64,000 bases of DNA from Paraconiothyrium sp. Pb-2020 (lineage: Eukaryota > Ascomycota > Dothideomycetes > Pleosporales > Didymosphaeriaceae): the NCBI GenBank assembly GCA_022419385.1, contig JAJUBI010000001.1, positions 2,976,001 through 3,040,000 of the forward strand. Reading direction: 5' to 3'. This document shows positions 35,185 through 46,428 of the stretch, piece after piece. The position numbers were made by a program, and so were the translations under genes. Each line of letters begins with the position of its first letter. The stretch's first letter is position 1. Under the pieces are notes generated by a model. It saw nothing but the letters and a program-made list of their open reading frames with translations, searched no databases and was not told where the DNA came from.

Positions 35185-35286
35185 TCTTCATACTCATATT
35201 CCCATTGGTCCGAACTGCTGACGCTGTCATTCTCATCATTCTGTTGCGGCGTAGCAGCCGTAACAATTTACCTAACGAAATTATAC

Positions 35287-35491
35287 GATGCATTTTGCGT
35301 ATAAACATAGCTATGCGCACGTAATCTTTGTATGCAAAGTGTGTTTTCTAGAGAGCAAAGCAACACTACGCGATAGACAATAGAGATTGAATTATGACAC
35401 CACTCACATTGAACTGTGAGTACTTATAGTTGAAGTACCTCGCTTAATTTCCCGAATGTGGGGTTTTTCATATCTGCGGGATAGACGTTAC
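35287..35491. repeat. Diverged direct repeat, copy A
   Basis: About 205 bp, running from GATGCATTTTGCG to GGGATAGACGTTAC. It aligns with 35828-36033, sharing blocks such as CATTTTGCG, GTACCTCGCTTAATTT and the right-end GGGATAGACGTTAC. Most differences are transitions. Weaker similarity continues to the left (around 34798-34833 against 35694-35723, AAGGTAAGCCAT...AATGCTTAG). Confidence 0.6.
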
Positions 35492-35827
35492 TAGGGGCTA
35501 GTGTTTTGGGATGATATAATAGATCGAGAAGTACGCCATAGCCGAATGGCTACTAGCTCATTCGGAGATGACAAACATATATTACGATAAGCCGATTATG
35601 TAGTTGTTGCTTTAACCGTAATCAGAAATCGCCTCGGAAGTACCGCCCATCCTGACGACTGGGCTTGAGTCTGCTCGCCACAACGCTGCCATGTATATAG
35701 TAAGGTAAGCCATTAAATGCTTAGGCGTTAAAGACTAACCTGATGAAGTTTTCCGGTGTAGATAGGAGTCGTCAACCTATTAAGTGCATTTTGAGCAGCG
35801 CGTGCTGTTATGATTTACAAAAGCTGA

Positions 35828-36033
35828 GATACATTTTGCGCAAGAACATAGCTACACGCACATAATTTTTGTATATAAAGTATTTTCCCTAGAGATAAAG
35901 AGCTATAATACGCGATGGATAGTAGCGAATTAATTATTCTACAATTTACATCAATCTGTGAACACTTGAAGTTGAGGTACCTCGCTTAATTTTCCGCATG
36001 GTGGGTTTTCCTGGTCTACGGGATAGACGTTAC
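35828..36033. repeat. Diverged direct repeat, copy B, abutting a kinase gene
   Basis: Second copy of the repeat at 35287-35491, with the same sharp right end (GGGATAGACGTTAC at 36020-36033). Its last 18 bp supply the stop and the final codons of the minus-strand kinase frame, so the repeat edge lies inside that gene. Confidence 0.6.
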
Positions 36034-36846
36034 AAGATCTTTCAATCCTCGTGAGAACTGTCGTCCGTGGATGTCCTGTCCATTGAAGAAGTCGCCGAGG
36101 CTCTCTGTCGGGTTGCTATCGCACATAAGCAAACACAATACCACAAGGCCGACTTGATATATATCGCATGCTGATCGCGCTTTGCAACCTTCCGGGGGCA
36201 TAAATTTAGGGTTTCCCGGGAGTAGGCTTCCTAGCGACAGCTGCGCCATATATTCTTCAGTCGCTGCGCTACCAAAATCTCCAAGCTGAATTTTAGGGTA
36301 CGTATCCTTGGTTGTGCTTGATTGTAGAAAGACATTGGCAAGCGTGATATCCCGATGCACTATCCCTTGACTGTGACAGAACTGCATCGCCGCAGCAAGG
36401 CAACCAAACACATGCCACAGGAATGCTTCAGGTAGATACAAAGCAAGGCTCGCATATTCGTCGACCAGTTGAGCCAAGGTCCCTCTGTCACACAATTCAG
36501 TGACCATCCACGGAATATCATGGGGATGTCTCGATCCATCGTCCCAGTCCAAGAAACGCAGAATCGTTGCATGGCCTGTATCGCCATGTCGATTTAGTTC
36601 TCTCAAAATACAAATCTCCCGTACCGCATGACCCGGATAGCAGATCTCCGGTGAAAGCATTTTCAACACACACAGCTTCCCTGTAGAAATCTCCCGAACA
36701 AGTTTGATACCTCGGTTGGAGTAGCCAATGTCAATTTGCACGCCATGATGTGAGGATAAAGGAAGTATCAACCAACGACGGCTGAGGATGGAGCCCGGCT
36801 CGAACTTCCGGCCGGCGCGCCGCCTGACGCATATCTCTTCGAGCAT
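36016..36846 (-). pseudogene. Protein kinase-like gene truncated at a repeat edge
   Basis: From ATG 36846 on the minus strand, 276 codons. The N-lobe has GYSNRGIKLVREI and the ATP lysine in CVLKMLSP. The catalytic loop HRDITLANVFLQ, GDFGSA and MPPEG are intact, followed by SACDIYQVGLVVLCLLM. The frame stops at 36016-36018, only just into the C-lobe (GLKDLVTSIP), well before the final helices of a kinase. The stop and the last five or six codons lie within repeat copy B, which ends at 36033, so the 3' end of the gene appears to be replaced by or lost to the repeat. Catalytic residues are all present; whether the short product folds is doubtful. Motif style resembles the kinase at 27575-28513. 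Confidence 0.6.
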
Positions 36847-37978
36847 ATAGAGGTGATCCCGGCCGTAGGTCTGACTGCAAATCCCCGGCTGTATCCAGTT
36901 TGTCTATGCAAAGCGCTGGGAACAATGAAGAAGAGCGTTGGGAATGCTCGGAACCACGCAGCGACAGAGCTTACTGTGTGGAGAGAATGCTGAAGGCGAA
37001 AAAGCAAAGGTGTCCTCGACATAACATGTTGAGCGACATGTAATTGCAGCCGTCGATGAGTAGGCAGTGATGATTTCTGTTGGCCGCTTGTCAGGGGAGC
37101 ATGTTGGTACTTTCCAACTGCATCTCGCAGCATTGATAATGATGCTGCCAAACCGTGAAGGCGGATCTGCAGCTACCCCTTACATTCGATATCAAAGATT
37201 AAGTTTCATTAGGAGCACCGAAGGCTACCAGTCGCCGTGATCTATGGAAGTTGTGTAGGAAAATAAAAAGATACATGGAATTTTACAGCTCGGGGACTAT
37301 ATTCGCACTAATGCAACGCTAGCATCGCAAAGCCGTAGACGAGGATAGACAGGATGTTCCATGTTCCCAACATCGAGGTAAATTATTCTGCGCTTCGAAT
37401 ACCTACGCTATATTTGAATACTGAGACAAGTAACAACTCATCTCACTGTCCCGCTTGTTCCGAGACCTGTTCATCTAAGTCCTTTGAGTTCTTGAGATTT
37501 CTGAGAAGCCTAGACATCACCGACGCAGGTACGTGCGGAGAGAAATTTGTAATCTTTGTATTGAGCCTAGAATGCGTTACATAAAGCTTTCAATCAACAA
37601 GGATAGGTCAGCTTTTAGCCCCTGCATCGTGGCTTGCGTGGGCTACGAGGCCTCTCCCGTATCGTCCGCTCGCGATGGATTTGACTGAGGGGAACCTCGA
37701 TCAACTATGGAACTTCTTGTGCCCAATGATAATCGTTGTGAAAAATAACAATATGTAGGTAACAAGTGTGGAGGTAAGTCGCCATGTTTGGAATTCGTCC
37801 CCCGAGCTGGACGGCGCTTATTGCGCTAGTGGCTCTAGCGTTGTTACATAAGCGATAAATGGCGAAATCGTCCTGAGACGCGACCTCGGGACGCGTGCAT
37901 ATCACCACATTTGCTACTTTTATCATCACTTTGCGCTCTCATATCCTAGTCTCTATTGCATCGGGGGTCCGAGATTCT
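36847..37978. other. Intergenic, no gene seen
   Basis: 1.1 kb between the divergent kinase fragment and the unknown gene at 37979; no supported coding sequence. Confidence 0.5.
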
Positions 37979-39139
37979 ATGTTCATTCGGTCTGCTATCC
38001 GTGTCACTTCAGCCACGCGATGCCGGAAGATCGACAGCCATGTACATACTCGTTGGCTCAACGTATATACGCACACAACAGGTCCGGCTGGGTTCTCGGC
38101 GAAACCTCCGGTGATGTTTGAGTGGGAACGCTTCGACTTGGAGTCACCGAACGGACCGCTCCCCATCCTAGTACACCGCCAGGAGGCGACCAAACTCGGA
38201 CATCACAAGCATACCAGCTTACCAGAACCTGTACGAGACAAATGGTTCACACTCCGCGACAATGCAGTCGATGTTGTTTCGCCCGGTCGAGCGCTCATTC
38301 GCATCGACAAAGTATCTGATGCTATGCCAGGTCAATTCTATATTGCCTCTATAGCCGAGAAAAAAGGACAGAGTCCTGAACCGAATAAGCAACCGGAGGG
38401 CATCATGCCGAAAATGTTTCACGTCACTCTAGCTACAATGACGGGCAGAAATTTCTGGGTCTTCATGCGACGAGCTTATGCCTTACTAAACAAGGGTGAG
38501 ATTGTCCAATTTCACTACCATATGCATGAAAACAGGCACTATCGAAATCCCCGCGAGGCCCGTAGCATCATGCGTCAGAATCCGCAACTGTGGCCTGTAA
38601 CCATCTTGCGGGCCATGCCAGAGGGAACGGGTCTATTGATGGCGCCATGGAGCAATGGAAACGAAGTTGTGTGGTCAATGACCCGTGATCCACTGCTGAC
38701 ACAGACCCGGATCAACAATTACTATGCCAAATTGAGGCACGCTCTCAACAACGCTTGGCTCAAGCATCTCTATCCACGGCGTCAGGCATCTGCCAGCGTC
38801 GACGGAAGGAACGAGTCACCAACCTTCATGCACAACGACATGATCACGCTAGCATCTGCGATGGACACTGTATTCGATTACCAAGTGCAAGTTGTGCGAA
38901 GAGTACTGATGGGCGATGAGCGGTACTCTGCCAAGGGGAGGGACTTTGCCAGGAACCTGGCTGAACTTGCACCTTTAGTCAAAGGAGCAGACCGAGCTAG
39001 AGGCGAGGAAACATCCTTTGGTCAAGGCCGTAAACATAATCCTTTTTTTGAAGAAATGATGATGAGATGGGATCGAACGATGAAAGATCCTCGCTCGATG
39101 TTAAGTAGACGTGGTCGAAGGCGAGGAGTGCAGGAATGA
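37979..39139 (+). CDS. Conserved-looking protein of unknown function, possible mitochondrial leader
   Basis: An intron-free frame of 386 codons from the first ATG (37979); the frame is open further upstream but without ATG. The first 25 residues (MFIRSAIRVTSATRCRK) are basic, Ser/Thr-rich and free of acidic residues, as in mitochondrial presequences. The body is well ordered with aromatic and His-rich stretches (FHVTLATMTGRNFWVFMRRA, FHYHMHENRHYRNPREA) and GTGLLMAPWSNGNEVVWSM. The C-terminus is strongly basic (SRRGRRRG). No membrane segment and no motif I can name. Long frame and even composition make it a real gene; the role is unknown and the mitochondrial idea is an inference from the N-terminus only. 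Confidence 0.7.
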   Translation: MFIRSAIRVTSATRCRKIDSHVHTRWLNVYTHTTGPAGFSAKPPVMFEWERFDLESPNGPLPILVHRQEATKLGHHKHTSLPEPVRDKWFTLRDNAVDVVSPGRALIRIDKVSDAMPGQFYIASIAEKKGQSPEPNKQPEGIMPKMFHVTLATMTGRNFWVFMRRAYALLNKGEIVQFHYHMHENRHYRNPREARSIMRQNPQLWPVTILRAMPEGTGLLMAPWSNGNEVVWSMTRDPLLTQTRINNYYAKLRHALNNAWLKHLYPRRQASASVDGRNESPTFMHNDMITLASAMDTVFDYQVQVVRRVLMGDERYSAKGRDFARNLAELAPLVKGADRARGEETSFGQGRKHNPFFEEMMMRWDRTMKDPRSMLSRRGRRRGVQE

Positions 39140-39581
39140 ACGTAACGTTCAAGAGGCGGAAAAGCAAATCCTGGTCGTCAGGAGCAATTATTCAAGCAAC
39201 GGATGTATAGTACTGTAAGCTACGGATAAAGAGTCTGTGTAGGAAAAGAGCTTGGTTAAAAAGCTAATACATCAGAATTACTACATAGAACAAGATAGCT
39301 AGACCGGCCTGATATAACACAATCTCGCAGCCATTAGTTCCGATCTACGCTCACCAGGTCCGAGTATCGATCATGAGAGAATCTCTACTTCAACAGGACG
39401 TAACGATTGAATTTTAATGATCGGACATTCGGGAAGCTCAATCACGACAATAGCAACAGAACAAGCCAAGCTACTCTTCACACCTCAGTCTATCCAACGC
39501 AGTCTATAAAATATCCACCAAGAAACGAAACCCCCTCTTTCCGCGTCCTAGCTACCAGAGCTTCGCCTCACCACCCCACAT
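39140..39581. other. Intergenic, convergent 3' ends
   Basis: 442 bp between two genes pointing at each other. No gene seen. Confidence 0.55.
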
Positions 39582-40433
39582 CTACATCGCAGCAGTCCCA
39601 TTCAACGCCGTCGTATTCAACGGCCCCCACCTCTCCGCGAACGGATCATAACTCGCATTCCCCCACCTCGTATACTCACTTACATCCGCCACCCACTGAC
39701 TGACCTCCTCCCCATACACACTCGCCAAAAACGCATAGCTCACGTCCACGCCCGCGCTAACGCCGCTGCTCGTCCACACGTTGCCGTCCTGCACCCAGCG
39801 CGCGTGCGGCACGTACGACACGTTTGCCCCGAAGGACGTCGCCCACGCCCAGGCCTTCTTGTTCGTGGTCGCGCGGCGGTTATCCAGGACGCCGGCGCGC
39901 GCGACGATGGTGGAGCCCGTGCAGACGGAGATGAGGTGCTTGAGCGAGGGGTAGACGGTGCGGACGAAGTCGATTTCGTGGCTGACGTCTTTGCGGGTGC
40001 CGCCGCCGCCGGGGACAAGCAGCACGTCGAGCGGGCCGGGGATCTTGGTGCTCGTGTGGCAGGTGCTGTTTGTGGAGCTTGCGCCGATGGTGGTGAAGTT
40101 TGTGGCGGCGGCTTTGAGGTACTCGTCTATGGTGATGGTGGGCGGGAGCGCCATGCCGAAGTCCATGCCGGGCATGGGCGGGTTGGTCGTGGAGGGCGTG
40201 GAGTTTACGCTGATGATGGAGAGGTGCATGGGGCCGGTTAGGTTTTGGAAGGCCATGGCGAGGCCTTGGAAGACGTCCATTGGGCCGAACATGTCGATGG
40301 GGGTGATGGAGGGGGTGAGGAGGATGCCGTAGTGGGTTGGGACTGCGGAGGTGTTTGCGAGCACCGGCCTTTCCTGTGCTAGAGCTGCCATTGGGAGGGC
40401 TGCCAGCAGCGAGGTGTAGATTGTTGTGCGCAT
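39582..40433 (-). CDS. Secreted DJ-1/PfpI-family protein
   Basis: A 283-codon frame from ATG 40433. The start MRTTIYTSLLAALPMAALA is a signal peptide. The DJ-1/PfpI (class I glutamine amidotransferase-like) fold is marked by YGILLTPSITPIDMFGPMDV, LLVPGGGGT, the nucleophile elbow SVCTGSTIVA with its Cys near residue 170, and AGVLDNRRATTNKKAWAWA; in relatives of the isocyanide hydratase/ThiJ type this last motif usually reads RATTH. Several NXT/S sequons are compatible with secretion. Relatives include isocyanide hydratases and proteases or chaperones, so the reaction is not fixed by the sequence. Codon use is more GC-rich than in its neighbours. Confidence 0.88.
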   Translation of the reverse strand: MRTTIYTSLLAALPMAALAQERPVLANTSAVPTHYGILLTPSITPIDMFGPMDVFQGLAMAFQNLTGPMHLSIISVNSTPSTTNPPMPGMDFGMALPPTITIDEYLKAAATNFTTIGASSTNSTCHTSTKIPGPLDVLLVPGGGGTRKDVSHEIDFVRTVYPSLKHLISVCTGSTIVARAGVLDNRRATTNKKAWAWATSFGANVSYVPHARWVQDGNVWTSSGVSAGVDVSYAFLASVYGEEVSQWVADVSEYTRWGNASYDPFAERWGPLNTTALNGTAAM

Positions 40434-41278
40434 GATGTCGGCTGGGTATAACCCAGGGACAGATACAATGCTGTGGTTAATATAGGAATGAAGAAGTGAA
40501 GCAAGCCCAGCTCGTGTGATGCGCGTGAAGAAATGTCAAGGTGTGAGTCGATGTCTTACAAGCCATTGCGGACAACCTCCAGTGCATCTTTATACAGCCA
40601 ACAAGACTATTCGGTGCTGTCGCTACTCCACAGTTCGCGACACCGCCAAGTCCGACTCCAAGTAAACCATTTCGCAATGCATATTGCAAAGACCTTAGCG
40701 CACGCAGAATGTTTACAAACCGCGCGAAGATGCGCACCAACCCTTCGTCTGCTGCAGACGTCATTGGTGGAACGGCACTGTGGGTAGATTTCGGGCAGGG
40801 CGTAAACGCAGGACACTCAATCGGTTAACTTCCTTTTCACGAGGCTGAGCATGTTTGCGAGTAATACTCGTGCGAAAGACGCGCGCGGGTGTGCTACGAC
40901 CTTTGTAGTCAATGCTTGGTCTCCGACTCGCCGGTGATTGTCGGAGGCCCAACGGGGCCAAAGGACACGGCTCCCACAGTGGTTTGTTTCGAAACCGGTG
41001 TTGAGGCTCAAGTGCTACAGATGGAAAGTTGGGGGGAACTCGCCGGGCTCGCTGCGCTGGCGCAAGGCTTTGCACGCGATGCTGAGATGTGCGCTGTCCA
41101 TGCTGTTAGTTACGCCTGCGCAAAATCTCGGTGGCCTTGGAGCACGGTCATTGTTTCATGTCTCCGAGTTCATTCGCTATGCTTCATTATCCTACAAGGC
41201 CATTATGCCCGAGTCCTTCTTTCCTCATCACATTACTTCATGTCTTTGTATGTTTACAGACTATTCCCTATTCTCTCC
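40434..41278. other. Intergenic, no gene seen
   Basis: 845 bp: promoter of the DJ-1/PfpI gene and 3' flank of the transporter gene. Open frames in it lack support. Confidence 0.55.
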
Positions 41279-43070
41279 CTATACAATGAGACCTTCAGCT
41301 CTCTCATGCTGCGGTGCCGTAGGAGCACCCTGCTCGGCCTTGCTCCAGCTCCTTCCACCAGGAGCGATTTGCAGGCGGTCCGTGTCGACAAGTCCATCGC
41401 GCTGCAGCGACTCGGGGGTCCACTTCGCGCTCGTGATGGGGTTGACGTGAAGCATGTACATGGTGTCGATCTCTTCCAGTGAGCGGCCCTTGGTCTCGAT
41501 CATGAAGAAGTAGGTGATGATGGCGAGTGCAGCGCAGCAAGCTCCGAAAACCAGACCGTAGAAGTAGTCGATGTTGTTGGTGATCATGGTACTGAAGAAC
41601 GAGATCAGGAAGTTGAAGAGCCAGTTCGAGGCCGTAGCGAGACCCATGCAGGTAGCGCGGTAGCGGGCGGGGTACAATTCACCGACGATGGCCCAGACAA
41701 GGGGTCCCCAGGTGGTGGCGAAGGCTGCGATGAACAAGCAAGTGAAGACAATCATGATGTTGCCGGCCTGCGGGGTGCTCGTTGGGTTGGCATGGTCGAG
41801 CTGGTAGTGTCCGACAAAGGCGTAGATGAAGAGGCAGACGAACATCCAGACGGCACCGACGATCATGGCCTTCCTCCTGCCTACGTTCTCAACGATCCAC
41901 AGACCGACAATGGTAGCTGCGACGTTCACGGTACCCAGAATGATGGAGGTGACGTCTAGTGCACGTTAGCATGCCTCGCGAGAGGAGTTAGGTTGCGGAG
42001 ATACATACAGCTGTTATCGAGTCCTGTCGCAGAGAAAATGGTTGTTCCGTAGTAGAAGAAGTAGTTGGCACCGGTCAACTGCTGACCAGCCTGCAGGACC
42101 ATACCAAGAATCGTACGGTAGAGCATACGAGGACCAGTGAAGATCTCGTGCCATGGGTGGTCACCGCCGGCAGCCTCAGCATCGAGCTTTTCCTGGATCT
42201 CCTTGATCTCAGCATCAATGAACGCCGAATTCTCAGCTACACCATTCAGGCGGGCCATGTTGCGGCGGGCTTCCTCGATACGGCCCTTACGGTATGCGTA
42301 ACGTGGGGACTCCGGGAGGAGAAGAATGGTAGATCCCAGAAGGATAGCCCACAGTGCTGACAAGCCATTAGGGATTCGCCATTGCGCGCTGTTGTGGTAT
42401 TCGGCCGACGTTCCATAGTTGACCATGTACGCGGTCCAGATACCCAATGTGATGAGCAACTGATACGAGGAGACGGTAGCGCCACGAATGCGCTTGGGAA
42501 TCGACTCGGACTGGTACATAGGCACAACGGTGGACAGAGCTCCAATACCGAGACCGGCAGTGAAACGGCCCATAGCGAATTGCACCCAGACGTCCTTGCT
42601 CGTGATCTCAATAATCACACCGACAATGTACCAGAAGGCAGATCCGGAGATGGTCAGGCGGCGACCAAAGGTATCGGCGAGAGGTGCAGAACCCAAGCAA
42701 CCGAACAAAGTACCAATGCTATTTCCGCATTAGTGATGTTAACTAAAGCTAGGGGCGTTGTACGGGCTTACCAAAGCAGACCGACGATAGTTCCTTGTCG
42801 CACGGCTGAGAACTCTCCATTCTCACCGAATCTTTCGATGAAGTCTGTCATGGCCAGGAAACCAGAGATCTGACCGGATTCGTAACCAAACATGAAACCA
42901 CCAATACTAGCAACAGCTCCGAGGATGACTGCGACCGCTGGAACCCTTCCATGGGGCTCCTCTACTCCGGAGTGCGAATGTCTCCTGGGCGGGGTTTGGG
43001 CAGGAGTTGTGAAATTTGAAGTGTTTTTCTCTGCCGCCTCTTCGGCGGGCTTTCGATTGAAGAAACGCAT
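41279..43070 (-). CDS. MFS sugar transporter (sugar porter family)
   Basis: Minus strand exons 43070-42772, 42718-42009 and 41955-41279, with two 53 bp introns, give 561 residues and the twelve helices of the sugar porter family. Signatures: GGFMFGYESGQISGFL in helix 1, LADTFGRRLTISG after helix 2, MYQSESIPKRIRGA between helices 4 and 5, PESPRYAYRKGRIEEAR after helix 6, QQLTGANYFFYYGTTIF in helix 7, and FMIETKGRSLEEIDTMY at the end of helix 12. The layout resembles fungal high-affinity hexose transporters; the sugar is not provable from motifs. Plasma membrane, proton symport expected for this group. The 45-residue N-terminal cytosolic arm is Ser/Thr/Pro-rich. Confidence 0.93.
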
Positions 43071-44652
43071 AATGTAAACGTTTCGAGGCTATCAGGCGAG
43101 ATGTTGATCAAAGTAAGGTAAATAGCAAATATGCTGTGTATTGTAGGATGGAAGGTACCATGCACTGGGGAAAACAAAGCATGGGGAATGGAGAAGAAAT
43201 AGTTGGGGTTTTGTTGACGAAGTGCCGCTTTCGGTTTCCCATGGCACCTGAGCATGGGTCGACCAGTGGCTGAACCGTGATTTCGGCCGATGAACAGTGG
43301 AACTTGCCATCATCGCAGGCTGCGTGACCGACTAGCAATTTTCTCACGATGGGTAAATCACTCGGTCGAGCTCGAGCCCGGCGCCCGGCGCGCAGCGAAA
43401 CAGTGGAGTAGGTAAGCCAACGTCTTGGAAGATGGCGAGGAGGCCATGGTATTTCAATCAACGCCGGGGAAGCTGGTGCTATCTTTGAGACTCATAGGCG
43501 CTGTCCCACAGCTGCGAATTCTGGTCTGACACAGTGGAGTTTCGCTCCATTGTTGCTATCTCTGTTGCTATCTCTGTCGCAGTGCAGATAGATACAGCCG
43601 AAGTTGACCGAGCGAGATATCGGTCAGAGGTCGGAGGTCGGGAGATGTGCCTTGAGGCTCTGCGGGACGTTCCTCGGGCTGACCGTTTTCTGCACATCCT
43701 TGTCCACTTGCGATCGAGAATTTTCGTTTTCGTTTTCCGAAAGAGGGTCCAGGTGGGTCATGGTGGGAACGTTTGTGAGGCTCTTAGATTGGTTCCTCTT
43801 GTTGGCGCAATGGCGCGTCTCGCTACCAATGCTCGGCACGCAGCCGATGGCATTGAGTGTTGAGGTTTGAGGTGTGTATACTGTTCAACAGGCTGCAGAT
43901 CCGTTCAGTGATCAGACTGCAAGCCTCAATTCTCACGTAGATCAGTGTTCGGCCGCATGCGGACTGTTGCCGCGCTTGTCGATGTGGTGTGATGCTGTTA
44001 TCGATTGACCGAACACGGCTAGCCTGGATACTAACAGCGGGCCGACCGATCCCGGAATTTTCCCGCTAGGGCCATGGCGTGGCGCTCATGACACTGCGTC
44101 ATCGCTTGTGAAGACGGCGTGATGGGCCCATGAAACGGTGCTAAAGGATGCAACACCTAGGAAGGTTCTGCAAAGATCGTGAGAGTACAAAGCTTAGCAA
44201 CTTGGTGCCGCCCCTTCCGCCTTCCGAACTTTCTCCATACCATGTTACTGCCACGTTGGTGCAACGTGAGATCAAGAAAAGAATGGCCACCGCATCCAGA
44301 TCACTCGACCAATATTCCGTTCTTCACATCATTCTTCATATCATTACTGAGCATGAGAATTTTTTGACCTACATGCCTGTGCTTACACTAGCAGTCTCGT
44401 GGATCCACTTAGGTTGCGCCACATCCCTACCCGCAGAGCCGCACTATCACGGACATAAGACAACTACCTTTGCACCCAGGTGCGGACATGCTTCACGGCA
44501 ATAAAGTACAAGCCCTCGCAGCAACGCGTTAGTCATGCATCAGATTGTGTTGTTAGTATCCGTTCGCGCATTCAGTACCAGAAGTTGGAAGCGAAACCGC
44601 AAATTTACGTTTGGTTATCTATGCTTGATACTGGCTTGGTGGCCTGTGAATC
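43071..44652. other. Intergenic, promoter of the sugar transporter
   Basis: 1.6 kb with C/T-rich leader sequence next to the transporter start and a short repeat of GTTGCTATCTCT (about 43554-43577). No supported gene. Confidence 0.5.
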
Positions 44653-46121
44653 TTATCCAGGGGTCCGACCTCTAGTGGCCAATGTCTTAGAGAACCCATT
44701 CCCTGGCCGGGAGAAGGGCCGAACATAGGGTGCCATCGTCTCCGTCGCTCTGTCCACTGAGATCGCAAGCTCTGGTTGCGCTATCAATCCTTCGTAATCA
44801 AGCTCGCGAGACTGTGCATGCATAGCATACGGCAATACAGCACTGTTCGATTCAGAGGGTCGAAGAAGCCCGGTCGAGCTCTTATCATTGAGTGTTTCCG
44901 TTCGAACCTCTCCAACACTCGTCAGACATCGGAACACAGGTCGAAGATTTGGCAGAGACGCTCCAACCTGTTAGCACAATTGTTCTCGCCTAATCGGAGG
45001 CTTGCTTACTTGAAAAGTGGGCTAGATTGATCTCGACGACAGAAGCGATGGCCTGAGGGGTGTTGATCCACCACAGCTCTTCTGAGGTAGTGTTAAGTTG
45101 AGTGGCCAGAACCAGCTGCACCAGCGACGCGATGCACACCCTTTGATTGTCAGAAAGGCAATACTAGTAGAACTTCTGTTGTACACTTACAATATACCGG
45201 AGCCAAACATTGCTGCAAGCGCAATCCTCTCCGCTTTCGCCCTGTTGAGCCTGCGGAGCTCGTACCATGGTAACGCAACAATGCATATCTCTGGGGCGAG
45301 GTGAACCGCCTGTACGTTGGGTCGATTAGCGAAACTGTCCACCGACAGTGTGGAACGTCCTCCACCGTCCATTTACTCACTGTGGAGAAGTCAGTATCTT
45401 TTTTACTAGTACGGCATCTCTTCTAGTCTACCTGTAGAACCATAGAAAAACTGGGCCATGTCAACCCGACACCCCCCCGGACCCTTGCGGTTCCAGAAAT
45501 GCGAAATCGGGTCGCACACGACCAAAATAACGATATACTATTGGTTATTAGCCGTGAAAGACCCAAACACGTGGTATACCCCATCGACTTACTCGTGCGA
45601 ACATCCACCACACGACGCAGCCTGCCAATAGCAGGATCCAGTACTGCGTTATGGATTTCCCGAACAGACGCCAGTACAAGGCTAGTGCTGTCATCTTGGA
45701 CAGTCCCATGGCGGCGGTGTAGAGCCACATGTCGGGGTACAGTAAGAGGAAGTAGTCGTGGGTCATTCGGTCGTAGTCGATTCCGCCGTGGTGGTTGTGC
45801 TGGGCTATGTCTGCGCAGTGGAGGCCGAGGCCGATTTTGAGCTCTGCATGCGTTAGGTCTTTAGATACTCGTGTAGGGGGATGCGCGCACTGATCAGGTA
45901 TAGAATGTTGAACGCGGTAACGAAGAGCTGGCGAAGTGAGCGTGGTACTATCAACTTTTTAGGGTTCTGGAGCATACGAATGCGACTGCGGAGACCCAGT
46001 CGCCGGTGATAAATGGAACACCGTTCCATCTCCTGGCGAAGAATCTTAAAATGAAGGCGATAAGAGCAGCTGAGTAGGTTATGGATATTGCAGCTCCGAC
46101 GTTGGGTTGTAAGGTCTCCAT
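44653..46121 (-). pseudogene. Rhodopsin-like (PTH11-type) membrane protein gene, probably decayed
   Basis: Minus strand. Exons 46121-45978, 45927-45891, 45843-45593 and 45537-45432 join in frame and give the first half of a Fung_rhodopsin protein: ITYSAALIAFILRFFARRW, GDWVSAVAF joined to LFVTAFNILYLI, KIGLGLHC, AAMGLSKMTALALYWRLFG, VVCDPISHFWNRKGPGGC and FFYGST. The second half is recognisable at 45309-45191 (APEICIVALPWYELRRLN), 45140-45010 (VCIASLVQLVLATQ ... AIASVVEINLAHFS) and 44967-44653 (GASLPNLRPVFRCL plus a tail). However, at two junctions (45432 to 45309 and 45010 to 44967) the only good donors and acceptors leave the frame one base out. Either two small indels have broken the gene or I have missed unusual splice sites. 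Confidence 0.55.
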
Positions 46122-46428
46122 TGTGCAAAAGTGCTGTGCGCCAGAGGATGTCCAAAACGGCGGTTAAACCACCCATAGTGTAGAGATTGAGTGTGGTGAT
46201 CATTGAAAGTATTTGTCGATATGCACACATTACTGAGAACAGCGAAGATCCGGTGTTGGAGGTCTGCAGTCCCTTGGCGTGAAGTGCAGCGTATGCAGAA
46301 TAGTGCAGTGTGAATATCATTTCACGAGCGGCATGTCGGAGACTGATCCACAGATTGATTGCATTTGCACGTGGATGCAGTGTGAATTGCTATGCAAGGT
46401 ATTCTCTACGTGCATACCTAACAGAAAG
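46122..46428. other. Intergenic, between two minus-strand genes
   Basis: 307 bp: 3' flank of the DUF7580 gene and promoter of the rhodopsin-like gene. Nothing else seen. Confidence 0.5.

Noticed and set aside
39804..40241. Plus-strand frame over the DJ-1/PfpI gene
   Set aside because: Shadow of the GC-rich minus-strand gene; low-complexity Gly/Ala/Val/Asp translation.
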